Part shown: positions 51,248 through 58,863 of the stretch, piece by piece
Numbering within the stretch: the stretch's first letter is position 1
Layout: the number at the start of each line of letters is the position of its first letter
NCBI RefSeq assembly: GCF_030555055.1
Contig: NZ_JAMOAO010000001.1
Location: 1,488,001 to 1,552,000 of the forward strand
Source of the DNA: Nocardiopsis sp. YSL2
GTDB lineage: Bacteria > Actinomycetota > Actinomycetes > Streptosporangiales > Streptosporangiaceae
Direction: 5' to 3'
DNA length: 64,000 bases
Notes under the pieces: generated by a model
Database searches by the model: none
What the model was told of the DNA's origin: nothing
Seen by the model: the letters and a program-made list of their open reading frames with translations, nothing else
Program-made: the position numbers and the translations under genes

Positions 51248-52366
51248 TCACCTGGACCACTGGGTGAGGATGGTGGCGATGCGCTCTCCGGCGTGCCCGT
51301 CCCACAGGGGCGGGCTGTCGCCGACGCGCTCGGGGGTCTGGCCGTGCAGGACCTTGGTGACCGTCTGGAGGAGGTCGGCCTCGGTGACGAGCTGGTTGGT
51401 CCCGTGGGTGATGGTGACGGGCCGCTCGGTGTTGGGGCGCAGGGTCAGGCAGGGGACGCCGAGGATGGTGGTCTCCTCCTGGACGCCGCCGGAGTCGGTG
51501 ACCACGGCCGCGGAGCCGCGGACGAGCGCGACGAAGTCGAGGTAGCCCAGGGGCTCCAGCAGGTGGACGCGCGGGTGGTCGCCGAGCCCGGCGCGCTCGA
51601 AGGCGGCCTTGCCGCGCGGGTGGACCGGCATGACGACGTCGACCTGGTCGGCGATCTCGTGCAGGCGCCTGGCCAGCAGGGCGGCGGTGTCGGGGTCGTC
51701 GACGTTGGCGGGCCGGTGCAGTGTGGAGGCGACGTAGCGCTCGGGCAGGTCGAGCCGCGCGCGCAGGGCGTCGGCGTCGAACCGGTCGAGGTTGGCCAGC
51801 AGGGTGTCGATCATGGGGTTGCCGACCAGGTGGACGCGGTCGGTCGACACGCCCTCGGCGGCCAGGTGGCCGATGGCCTCGGGGCTGGTGGCGAAGCACA
51901 GGTCGCTCAGCTGGTCCGTGACGCGCCGGTTGACCTCCTCGGGCATCGTGTTGTCGAACGAGCGCAGTCCGGCCTCGACGTGGGCCACCGGGACGCACAG
52001 CTTGGCGGCCACCAGGGCGGCGGCCACGGTGGAGTTGACGTCGCCGTAGACGACCACCATGCCGGGTCGGCGCTCGGTGAACTCCTTCTCCAGTCCGACC
52101 ATGAGGGCGGCGGTCTGCGCGGCGTGCGAGCCCGATCCCACCCCGAGGTCGACGTCCGGCGTGGGCAGGCCCAGGTCGCGGAAGAACACGGCCGACATCC
52201 GGTCGTCGTAGTGCTGCCCGGTGTGGACGACCGCCTGGTGGGCCCCTCGCCCGCGCAGCGCGGAGACGACGGGCGCGGCCTTGACGAAGTTGGGGCGCGC
52301 GCCGACGACGTGCACGATCCCGGTGTCCTGGCTACCAAGGGGGGCGCTCGTTGCCACGTCTGTCAC
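51248..52366 (-). CDS. wecB: UDP-N-acetylglucosamine 2-epimerase (non-hydrolysing)
   Basis: 372 residues. Family signatures are all present: GARPNFVKAAP, TGQHYDDRMS, VYGDVNST, HVEAGLRS, TLHRPANVDD, PVHPRG, TDSGGVQEE and RPNTERP. It interconverts UDP-GlcNAc and UDP-ManNAc. With the dehydrogenase encoded at 54.4 kb the pathway would reach UDP-ManNAcA. GTG at 52364-52366 after AAGGAAAC. It is divergent from the glycosyltransferase gene at 52525. The 263 bases after its stop hold no gene. Confidence 0.93.
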   Translation of the reverse strand: MTDVATSAPLGSQDTGIVHVVGARPNFVKAAPVVSALRGRGAHQAVVHTGQHYDDRMSAVFFRDLGLPTPDVDLGVGSGSHAAQTAALMVGLEKEFTERRPGMVVVYGDVNSTVAAALVAAKLCVPVAHVEAGLRSFDNTMPEEVNRRVTDQLSDLCFATSPEAIGHLAAEGVSTDRVHLVGNPMIDTLLANLDRFDADALRARLDLPERYVASTLHRPANVDDPDTAALLARRLHEIADQVDVVMPVHPRGKAAFERAGLGDHPRVHLLEPLGYLDFVALVRGSAAVVTDSGGVQEETTILGVPCLTLRPNTERPVTITHGTNQLVTEADLLQTVTKVLHGQTPERVGDSPPLWDGHAGERIATILTQWSR

Positions 52367-52524
52367 GTTTCCTTCTGTTGGAGTGGAGTTTGCCGTGTGA
52401 TGGGTTCCGTGCGGCCGACCGGACCGCCGGAGGGGCCGTGAGCGGCGTTCCTTGCCCCAGCCGTCCCGCCCGTGTCGCCGTGGTGTCACCACCTGGTCAC
52501 GTCCACGTGGTTGTGTGACTGACC

Positions 52525-54330
52525 GTGCATGACACCCAGACTTCCCGAACCCGCGCTCCCCGCCCGCGCACCCGCTGGGTGCGGGCCGGGACGTTCACAC
52601 TGTCGTTGGCCTGGCGACACCTGAGGGCCGACCCCGCCCGTCTGCCGCTGCTCGCGCTGCGGCTGCTGCCCGGCCCCGCCCGGCGTGCGGTGCGGACGGC
52701 GGCCTCCCGGTGTGGGGGCCTCGCCCGCGCCTACGCCCTGTGGGACCGGGGGCGTCGCGAGGACGCCCGCGCGTCGGTCCTGTCCGCGGCACGAGGCGCC
52801 TCCCCCCGCCGGGTCGGCCGCCTGGTGGCGGCCTGCCTGGCCGCGGGTGACGCCGACACCGCCCGCGCTCTGGTGAGCCGGATGCCGAAGGGTCGGTCCC
52901 GGGATGCCGCGGAGTACCGGACGGCCGTGGCCACCGGACGTGCCGTCCCCGTGTCCTCGTCGCCCGACCATCACGGAATCACGTTAACCCGCGATGCCCC
53001 AACGCCGCCCGACGACACGGTGAACGCTGGGCGACCGCCCGTACCGGCAGGTGAACGGTGGCGTGTGGCGGGTGATCCCGGTTCCCCTGGCGCGGGGCTG
53101 CGCGTCCTGCACCTCGTCACCAACGCGCTTCCGTCGACCAACGCGGGGTACACCCAGCGCACGCACAAGATCGCGGTCGCCCAGCGCGAGGCCGGCATGG
53201 ACGTGCACGTGGTCACCAGGGCGGGGTTCCCGCTGACCAAGGGCGTACGGGACGCGCGCACGCTGGTCCGCCTGGACGGCGTCACCTACCACCGTCTCAT
53301 CCCGTGGACGGCTCCGGCCGACGCCGCCGAGGAGCTGGCGGTGGGCGTGAGCATGGCGTCGACGCTGGTGGAGGCGCTGCGGCCGGACGTGCTGCACGCC
53401 GCCAGCAACCACCACAACGCCCGTCTGGCGCTGGAACTGGGGCGCCGCCACGGCCTGCCGGTCGTGTACGAGGCCCGGGGCTTCCTGGAGGAGTCCTGGC
53501 TCTCGCGCGACCCGTCCAGGAGTGTCGAGGACGCCTTCTACCAGGCCGAACGCGCCAACGAGACGGCCTGCATGCTGGCCGCGGACCTGGTGGTGACGCT
53601 GGGCGAGACGATGCGCGCCGACATCGAGGCGCGGGGGGTCGCCCGTGAGCGGCTCCTCGTGGTGCCCAACGCGGTGGAGGCGTCGTTCCTGGACCCGCTG
53701 CCCTCGGGCGCGCAGGTCCGCGAGGGCCTGGGCATCGGCGCGGAGGAGTTCGTGGTGGGCACCACGACCAGCTTCTTCGGCTACGAGGGCCTGGAGGTCC
53801 TGGTGGACGCGGTCGCCCTGATGCGCGAACGCGGGGAGAAGGTGCACGCCCTGCTCGTGGGCGACGGCCCCGAACTACCGGTCCTGCGCGACCGCGCGCG
53901 GTCGCTGGGGCTCGACGGCGCCGTGCACTTCCCCGGCCGCGTCCCGGCCGACCGGGTGCGCGCCCACCACGCGGCCCTAGACGTGTTCGCCGTGCCGCGC
54001 CGGGACGAGCGGGTGTGCCGCCTGGTGACGCCGCTCAAGCCCGTGGAGGCGATGGCCGGCGGGCTTCCCGTGGTGGCCAGCGACCTACCGGCATTGCGAG
54101 AGATCGTGGAACCGGGGGTGACCGGCGAGTTAATTCCGGCGGGCGAATCGGCAGGTCTCGCCGATGCTCTGACAAAACTCGCCTACAGTCGGGAAAGGCG
54201 GATCTCCTACGGCCGAGCAGGCCGGAGCAAGGTCGGTGCCGATCGCACCTGGACCGAGGCCGCATACCGCTACAACCAGGCGTATCGGGTTCTTCTCCGG
54301 AAATTGTCCGGACCAGGCCAGAATCCGTGA
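52525..54330 (+). CDS. GT4-family glycosyltransferase with a long N-terminal extension
   Basis: 601 residues. The first 190 are a basic Ala/Arg-rich region resembling helical repeat pairs; the GT-B domain starts at about LRVLHLVTNALPSTNAGYTQ (acceptor domain). The C-terminal donor domain has VGTTTSFFGYEGLEVLV and LKPVEAMAGGLPVVAS. No signal peptide. The last 80 codons are notably less GC-rich than the rest. GTG at 52525. It precedes the UDP-sugar dehydrogenase gene by about 110 bases. Confidence 0.83.
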   Translation: MHDTQTSRTRAPRPRTRWVRAGTFTLSLAWRHLRADPARLPLLALRLLPGPARRAVRTAASRCGGLARAYALWDRGRREDARASVLSAARGASPRRVGRLVAACLAAGDADTARALVSRMPKGRSRDAAEYRTAVATGRAVPVSSSPDHHGITLTRDAPTPPDDTVNAGRPPVPAGERWRVAGDPGSPGAGLRVLHLVTNALPSTNAGYTQRTHKIAVAQREAGMDVHVVTRAGFPLTKGVRDARTLVRLDGVTYHRLIPWTAPADAAEELAVGVSMASTLVEALRPDVLHAASNHHNARLALELGRRHGLPVVYEARGFLEESWLSRDPSRSVEDAFYQAERANETACMLAADLVVTLGETMRADIEARGVARERLLVVPNAVEASFLDPLPSGAQVREGLGIGAEEFVVGTTTSFFGYEGLEVLVDAVALMRERGEKVHALLVGDGPELPVLRDRARSLGLDGAVHFPGRVPADRVRAHHAALDVFAVPRRDERVCRLVTPLKPVEAMAGGLPVVASDLPALREIVEPGVTGELIPAGESAGLADALTKLAYSRERRISYGRAGRSKVGADRTWTEAAYRYNQAYRVLLRKLSGPGQNP

Positions 54331-54437
54331 TCGAGGACATCGAGTACCTAGACTCGGACGTCCCACGCACTGTGTGACACAAGGCAGTCCTCCATCACCG
54401 ACGCCCGTTCACCAATGAATGCGAGTGTGACCCCGAA

Positions 54438-55811
54438 GTGGATGCCGCAGCCTCCAAACCAGCAAAAGCCACCGTTCCCGAACAGTCGTCCGGCGGTGCC
54501 GTCAGCGACCTCGTCGTCCTGGGACTCGGCTACGTCGGTCTGCCTCTGGCGGCCGAGGCCGTCTCCGCGGGGCTCAAGGTCACCGGTCTCGACCTGAGCG
54601 AGCACGTCGTCTCCGGCCTGAACCAGGGCCTCTCGCACGTGGACGACCTCTCCAGCCAGGACGTCGCCTCGATGCTGGAGCGCGGGTTCACCGCGACCGC
54701 GGACCCGGCCTGCCTGGCCACGGCCCGCACCGTCGTGATCTGCGTGCCCACCCCGCTCTCACCCGAGGGCGGACCGGACCTGGGCGCGGTCACCTCCGCG
54801 TCCAGGACCATCGCGGCCCACCTGCGCCCGGGCACGCTGGTCATCCTGGAGTCGACGACCTACCCCGGCACCACCGAGGAGGTCGTGCGCCCGCTCCTGG
54901 AGGAGTCCGGCCTGGTCGCCGGTTCCGACTTCCACCTGGCCTTCTCCCCCGAGCGCATCGACCCGGGCAACCCGACCTTCGGCGTGGCCAACACCCCGAA
55001 GGTCGTGGGCGGGCTCACCCCCGAGTGCGGGGAGGCCGCCGCGGCCTTCTACGGCCACTTCGTGAACACGGTCGTGCGCGCCCGGGGCACCCGCGAGGCG
55101 GAGATGGCCAAGCTGCTGGAGAACACCTACCGCCACGTCAACATCGCCCTGGTCAACGAGATGGCCATCTTCTGCCAGGAGCTGGGCGTGGACCTGTGGG
55201 ACTCCATCGCGGCGGCGGCGACCAAGCCGTTCGGGTTCCAGGCCTTCTACCCGGGTCCGGGTGTGGGCGGGCACTGCATCCCCATCGACCCCAACTACCT
55301 CTCCTACAAGGTCAAGACGCTGGGCTACCCGTTCCGGTTCGTCGAGCTGGCCCAGGAGATCAACGGGCGCATGCCCTCCTACGTCATGCAGCGGGCGCAG
55401 GAGCTGCTCAACGAGTCCGGGCTGGCCCTGTCGCGGTCCAAGGTGCTGCTGCTGGGCGTGACCTACAAGGCCGACATCGCCGACCAGCGCGAGTCGCCGG
55501 CCCGCCCGGTGGCGCGCAAGCTGGCGGCCAAGGGCGCCACGCTCACCTACCACGACCCGCACGTGGAGTCCTGGGAGGTCGACGGGGTGGACGTGCCCCG
55601 CTCCACCGACCTGGACCAGGCCCTGGCCGACGCGGACCTGACGATCCTGCTCACCGACCACGCCGAGTACCGCCCCAAGCGGTTGGCGGAGTACGCACGC
55701 CTGCTGCTGGACACCCGCGGCGTTCTGCGCCGCGAGGAGCCCGAGGCCGATGCCTCCGTGCCCGCCCAGGCCCGGAGCAAGGTCCTGCGCGAGGGCCTGC
55801 AGGTGCTCTGA
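54438..55811 (+). CDS. wecC: Nucleotide-sugar dehydrogenase (UDP-ManNAc dehydrogenase type)
   Basis: 457 residues. The NAD fold begins LGLGYVGLPLA; the family segments ENTYRHVNIALVNE and GVGGHCIPIDPNYL hold the catalytic Cys; GVTYKADIADQRESPA ends the core. Together with the epimerase this fits conversion of UDP-ManNAc to UDP-ManNAcA; a UDP-GlcNAc dehydrogenase role is the main alternative. GTG at 54438 has only a weak ribosome site. Confidence 0.88.
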   Translation: MDAAASKPAKATVPEQSSGGAVSDLVVLGLGYVGLPLAAEAVSAGLKVTGLDLSEHVVSGLNQGLSHVDDLSSQDVASMLERGFTATADPACLATARTVVICVPTPLSPEGGPDLGAVTSASRTIAAHLRPGTLVILESTTYPGTTEEVVRPLLEESGLVAGSDFHLAFSPERIDPGNPTFGVANTPKVVGGLTPECGEAAAAFYGHFVNTVVRARGTREAEMAKLLENTYRHVNIALVNEMAIFCQELGVDLWDSIAAAATKPFGFQAFYPGPGVGGHCIPIDPNYLSYKVKTLGYPFRFVELAQEINGRMPSYVMQRAQELLNESGLALSRSKVLLLGVTYKADIADQRESPARPVARKLAAKGATLTYHDPHVESWEVDGVDVPRSTDLDQALADADLTILLTDHAEYRPKRLAEYARLLLDTRGVLRREEPEADASVPAQARSKVLREGLQVL

Positions 55812-55863
55812 CCGCCCGCGTCACGCGCCTCGCGTGCGGCACGCCGACGAACGCCACCCGAGC

Positions 55864-55940
55864 GTTCAGCGGCGTGCCTTTTCGCGTTCACCCGGCCCCG
55901 ACCGAAGGTTCATCCGATCAACCCCGGGTGTCCACCCGGC
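55864..55940 (+). promoter_or_regulatory. Four PHO-box-like 11-mers at an exact 22-bp period
   Basis: Units start at 55864 (GTTCAGCGGCG), 55886 (GTTCACCCGGC), 55908 (GTTCATCCGAT) and 55930 (GTCCACCCGGC). The second closely matches the Streptomyces PhoP direct-repeat unit (GTTCACC followed by a few loose bases); normal PHO boxes repeat every 11 bp, so here every second unit is degenerate. They lie upstream of a glycosyltransferase gene and downstream of wecC. Confidence 0.6.
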
Positions 55941-56074
55941 TTTCCTCACCATGTTTCCGCTGGTGAATACCGTGTCGATGAGCTGGTCCAGCCCGATTTG
56001 AGCGGATCATCGATACGGGGTGTGACGATTCGTGCGCCTCGCGACCCATCCGGTGAGACACGTAGGTGATCTTC

Positions 56075-57262
56075 ATGCACGCGCTCGTGGCCACGGTTGT
56101 GCACCACCCCGAAGACGCGCGGATCCTGCACCGACAGATCCGCGCACTGCTGGACGCCGGTCACACGGTGACCTACGTGGCCCCGTTCCGGGAGTGCGGG
56201 GTGACGCCCTGGGACGAACTGCGCTCGATCGACGTCCCGCGCGCCTCGGGACGCGAGCGCCTGGCCTCGCTGCGGGCGGCGCGCGCGGTCCTCGCCGAGC
56301 ACGCCCCCCGGGCCGACCTCCTGCTCTTCCACGACCCCGAACTCCTGCTGGCGCTCCCCTCCCGCCGACCGGTCACGGTGTGGGACGTGCACGAGGACAC
56401 CGCGGCCGCGCTGCTGACCAAGCCGTGGGTGCCCCGGCCGCTGCGCCGCCCGCTGGGCCTGGTGGTCCGCTCCTTCGAGCGGCGTGCCGAGCGCCGGATG
56501 AAGCTGCTGCTGGCCGAGGAGGGCTACCGCTCGCGGTTCCGCCGCCAGCACCCCGTGGTGCCCAACACGACCGAGGTGCCGGAACGGCCGATGCGCGAGC
56601 CCGGAGACGACCGCGTGGTGTACCTGGGGCACGTGTCCATGGCGCGCGGTGCCCGTGAACTGGTCGAACTGGGCCGAACGCTGCGCCCGCACGGGGTGCG
56701 GCTGGAGGTGATCGGCGGCGCCGACGCCCGGGTGCGGCCGCTGCTGCGGGAGGCCCAGCAGGCGGACGACCTGCACTGGTACGGGTTCGTCCCCAACGAT
56801 CGGGCTCTGCGCATGTGCGCCGGGGCGACCGCCGGGATCAGCATGCTGCACGACACCCCGAACTACCGGCACTCGATGCCGACCAAGGTCGTGGAGTACA
56901 TGGCGCACGGCCTGCCGGTCGTGACCACGGCGAACCCGATGGCCGAGGCGCTGGTGACGGGCCGGCCGGAGGGCCACGCCGGCCGGGTGGTGCCGTTCGG
57001 TGACGTGCGGGCCGCGGCCGACGCGGTGCTGGAGCTGCGGCGCGACGAGGGCCTGCGCCGGTCGATGGCGCGGACGGGCCACGAGATCGCCCAGACGTCC
57101 TTCCACTGGCCGGTCCAGGCCCGGCTGTTCGTCAAGCAGTTGGAGGAGTGGGTGGCCGAGCGGACCGCTCCCGCCCCGCGCGTGCCCAGACCGCGCCCCC
57201 GCACCCCCATGGTGGAACGTGAGAGCGGGCACACTCGCACCCCACGAGAAATATCTTCCTAG
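56075..57262 (+). CDS. GT4-family glycosyltransferase
   Basis: 395 residues with GT-B layout: the N-terminal acceptor domain (ATVVHHPEDARILHRQIRAL, VTWDVHED-like VWDVHED), then the donor domain (VVYLGHVSMARG, VIGGADARV, and the sugar-nucleotide site YRHSMPTKVVEYMAHGLPVV). ATG 56075 is chosen because AGGTGA stands 6 bases upstream; the GTG of that box (56066) is in frame but less likely. It could extend a ManNAcA-containing polymer. Its leader carries the PHO-like repeats. Confidence 0.86.
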   Translation: MHALVATVVHHPEDARILHRQIRALLDAGHTVTYVAPFRECGVTPWDELRSIDVPRASGRERLASLRAARAVLAEHAPRADLLLFHDPELLLALPSRRPVTVWDVHEDTAAALLTKPWVPRPLRRPLGLVVRSFERRAERRMKLLLAEEGYRSRFRRQHPVVPNTTEVPERPMREPGDDRVVYLGHVSMARGARELVELGRTLRPHGVRLEVIGGADARVRPLLREAQQADDLHWYGFVPNDRALRMCAGATAGISMLHDTPNYRHSMPTKVVEYMAHGLPVVTTANPMAEALVTGRPEGHAGRVVPFGDVRAAADAVLELRRDEGLRRSMARTGHEIAQTSFHWPVQARLFVKQLEEWVAERTAPAPRVPRPRPRTPMVERESGHTRTPREISS

Positions 57263-57271
57263 TCAACTAGG
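57258..57271 (+). promoter_or_regulatory. Palindromic operator candidate before the nitroreductase gene
   Basis: CCTAGTCAACTAGG is a perfect 6+2+6 palindrome. It overlaps the upstream gene's stop codon and lies 64 bases before the nitroreductase ATG. The TAGTCAACTA core resembles MarR- or HxlR-type operators. Confidence 0.5.
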
Positions 57272-57334
57272 TTGTGACTCGCGTCGGCCGCCTCCTGCGG
57301 CCGGCCACCAGCACGAGCACGACCAAGGACGAAC

Positions 57335-57934
57335 ATGACGCAGCTGGCACTCGACAAGGTCGCCCAGGACCTGTTGTTCCGCGACGCCCGTACCGCCAAC
57401 ACCTTCACCGACGAGCCGGTGACCGACGAGCAGGTGCGCGCCATCCAGGACCTGGTCAAGTACGGTCCGACGGCGATGAACACCCAGCCTCTGCGCGTGA
57501 CGGTCGTGCGCTCCCCCGAGGCGCGTGAGCGCCTGGTCCGGCACATGGCGGGCAACAACGCCCCCAAGACCTCCACCGCCCCGCTGACGCTGGTGCTGTC
57601 CGCCGACACCGACTACCACCTGCACATGGACCGCACGTTCCCGGTCATCCCGGGCATCGGTGACGCGCTCGCCGCCGACGCGGACAAGCGCGAGGCGGAC
57701 GCACGGTTCAACGCGCTCCTGCAGATCGGCTACCTGATCATGGGCGTGCGCGCGGCCGGACTGGCCGCCGGTCCGATGACCGGGTTCGATCCCGAAGGCG
57801 TGCGCACGGAGCTGTTCGGCGCGGACTCCCCGCTGCGTCCGCTCGTGGTGATGAACATCGGCAACCCCGGCCCGGACGCCTGGTTCGACCGCCTCCACCG
57901 CCTGGAGCACGACGAGGTCGTCACCGAGATCTGA
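57335..57934 (+). CDS. Nitroreductase-family oxidoreductase, RutE-like (malonic semialdehyde reductase)
   Basis: 199 residues. FMN-binding nitroreductase pattern: RTANTFTDEPVTDEQ, YGPTAMNTQPLRV, NNAPKTSTAPLTLV, IGYLIMGVRAAGLAAGPMTG, and PLVVMNIGNPG, matching RutE and 3-hydroxypropionate-forming reductases rather than classical nitroreductases. ATG at 57335 after AAGGACGAAC. It stands alone between a palindromic operator candidate and a strong terminator, so it may be induced by a MarR/HxlR-type regulator encoded elsewhere. Confidence 0.87.
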   Translation: MTQLALDKVAQDLLFRDARTANTFTDEPVTDEQVRAIQDLVKYGPTAMNTQPLRVTVVRSPEARERLVRHMAGNNAPKTSTAPLTLVLSADTDYHLHMDRTFPVIPGIGDALAADADKREADARFNALLQIGYLIMGVRAAGLAAGPMTGFDPEGVRTELFGADSPLRPLVVMNIGNPGPDAWFDRLHRLEHDEVVTEI

Positions 57935-57946
57935 TCGCCCACGCGT

Positions 57947-57996
57947 ACACGCCAGGGGCCGCACACCCGCGAAGGGGTGTGCGGCCCCTGGCGTGT
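57947..57996 (+). terminator. 22-bp perfect hairpin after the nitroreductase gene
   Basis: Twenty-two perfect pairs around the loop GCGAAG. The 38-bp core is the exact reverse complement of the hairpin core at 58734-58777. Confidence 0.93.
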
Positions 57997-58199
57997 CAGT
58001 GCGGCCAGAGAGTGATGTGAACGATCACGATCTCTCGTCGGTGATGGGCGAGGATGAACTTGAAGAACCCTACTTCGTCTCCAAGGGAGAACTCCCGCAA
58101 CCCGCCGGACCGGTCAGGCGGCCCGCCTACATGTTCGGCTTCCGGCCCCAGCGTCGCCAGTTCCGTTGCCAGGCGTTCGATCGCGGCCAGGACCCCCAC
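57996..58199 (-). CDS. Small RelE/HigB-like toxin candidate
   Basis: About 67 residues from GTG 58199. VLAAIERLATELATLGPEAE, then GGLREFSLGDEVGFFKFILA and RREIVIVHI, resemble the core of phage-derived Gp49/HigB-type RelE toxins, but the usual N-terminal half is short. The frame is open directly after the upstream gene's TGA (58248) and is the same frame, so a longer form without a clear start, or an ancestral fusion, is possible. It is paired with the DUF6247-like gene, as antitoxin-toxin pairs often are. Confidence 0.5.
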   Translation of the reverse strand: MGVLAAIERLATELATLGPEAEHVGGPPDRSGGLREFSLGDEVGFFKFILAHHRREIVIVHITLWPH

Positions 58200-58247
58200 A
58201 GGAACGCCGTCAGCGAGACTCCGGATGGAAGCACCAAGTCCATTCCT

Positions 58248-58667
58248 TCACTTGTCGAGCTCCGCATCCGCCCAGGCGAGAATCCGTGCTACCTCCGTCA
58301 GCGCCTCGGTGCTCTCCGGATGCCCCTGTTCCGCTCTGGCGACCATCTCGTCCAGTCGGCGAGCGACATCGGGATACCTCTGGACCTGGACCTTCTGAGC
58401 CCACGAGCGGCAGAACAACCACAGGGGCCCGATGCTCTGATTCGCCTGTGCTTTGGTGCTCGCCTCAAGGAGGCTCGTGTCGAACTCCTTGAGCCGCGAA
58501 GGAGCTACCTGTGCGACAGCCGCACGCAGCGCAGTGGGATTCGGGTCGAACTCCTTGAGCCGCGAAGGAGCTACCTGTGCGACAGCCGCACGCAGCGCAG
58601 TGGGATTCGGGTCCGGGCGCGGAATGAGCGACGCTTCGAGGGGCTGGACCACGGGTTGTTCGGACAT
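58248..58667 (-). CDS. DUF6247-like protein (antitoxin-type) with a 22-residue internal duplication
   Basis: 139 residues. The motif NPTALRAAVAQVAPSRLKEF is present twice in tandem (about 21-42 and 43-64) through an exact 66-bp duplication; the rest (SIGPLWLFCRSWAQKVQVQR, then PDVARRLDEMVARAEQG) fits the family I recall as DUF6247, often found beside RelE-like toxins. ATG at 58665-58667 with a weak ribosome site. Codon use is less GC-biased than its neighbours. Confidence 0.68.
   Translation of the reverse strand: MSEQPVVQPLEASLIPRPDPNPTALRAAVAQVAPSRLKEFDPNPTALRAAVAQVAPSRLKEFDTSLLEASTKAQANQSIGPLWLFCRSWAQKVQVQRYPDVARRLDEMVARAEQGHPESTEALTEVARILAWADAELDK
58479..58610. repeat. Exact 66-bp tandem duplication within the DUF6247-like gene
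   Basis: Units at 58479-58544 and 58545-58610 are identical; each begins GTCGAACTCCTTGAGCC on the plus strand. The length is a multiple of three, so the frame is kept. Confidence 0.95.
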
Positions 58668-58733
58668 CGCTACCGCCCTGCCTTCAGCCGCGGGAGCAGT
58701 TGATCGCGCACGACGAATGTACCGCCTACCCGC

Positions 58734-58777
58734 GACAGGGGCCGCACACCCCTTCGCGGGTGTGCGGCCCCTGTCGT
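58734..58777 (-). terminator. 19-bp perfect hairpin, inverted copy of the one at 57947-57996
   Basis: Nineteen pairs around CTTCGC. Its core reads as the exact reverse complement of the core of the earlier hairpin. It lies between the GT2 gene end (58864, -) and the DUF6247 gene start. Confidence 0.9.
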
Positions 58778-58863
58778 GAGTCCACGGGCGACGGAACGGG
58801 GACGGCGGTCCCCACCCGGCCGGCCCGTGGCTACTGAGGGTGCCGTCGGCCGACCGCGACGGC

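Noticed and set aside
54415..54597. Plus-strand 60-codon frame with ATG before wecC
   Set aside because: Overlaps wecC in another frame, and only wecC shows protein motifs.
57993..58703. Plus-strand 236-codon frame over the toxin-antitoxin-like module
   Set aside because: The minus strand has recognisable families in the same place; the plus-strand frame begins inside a terminator hairpin.
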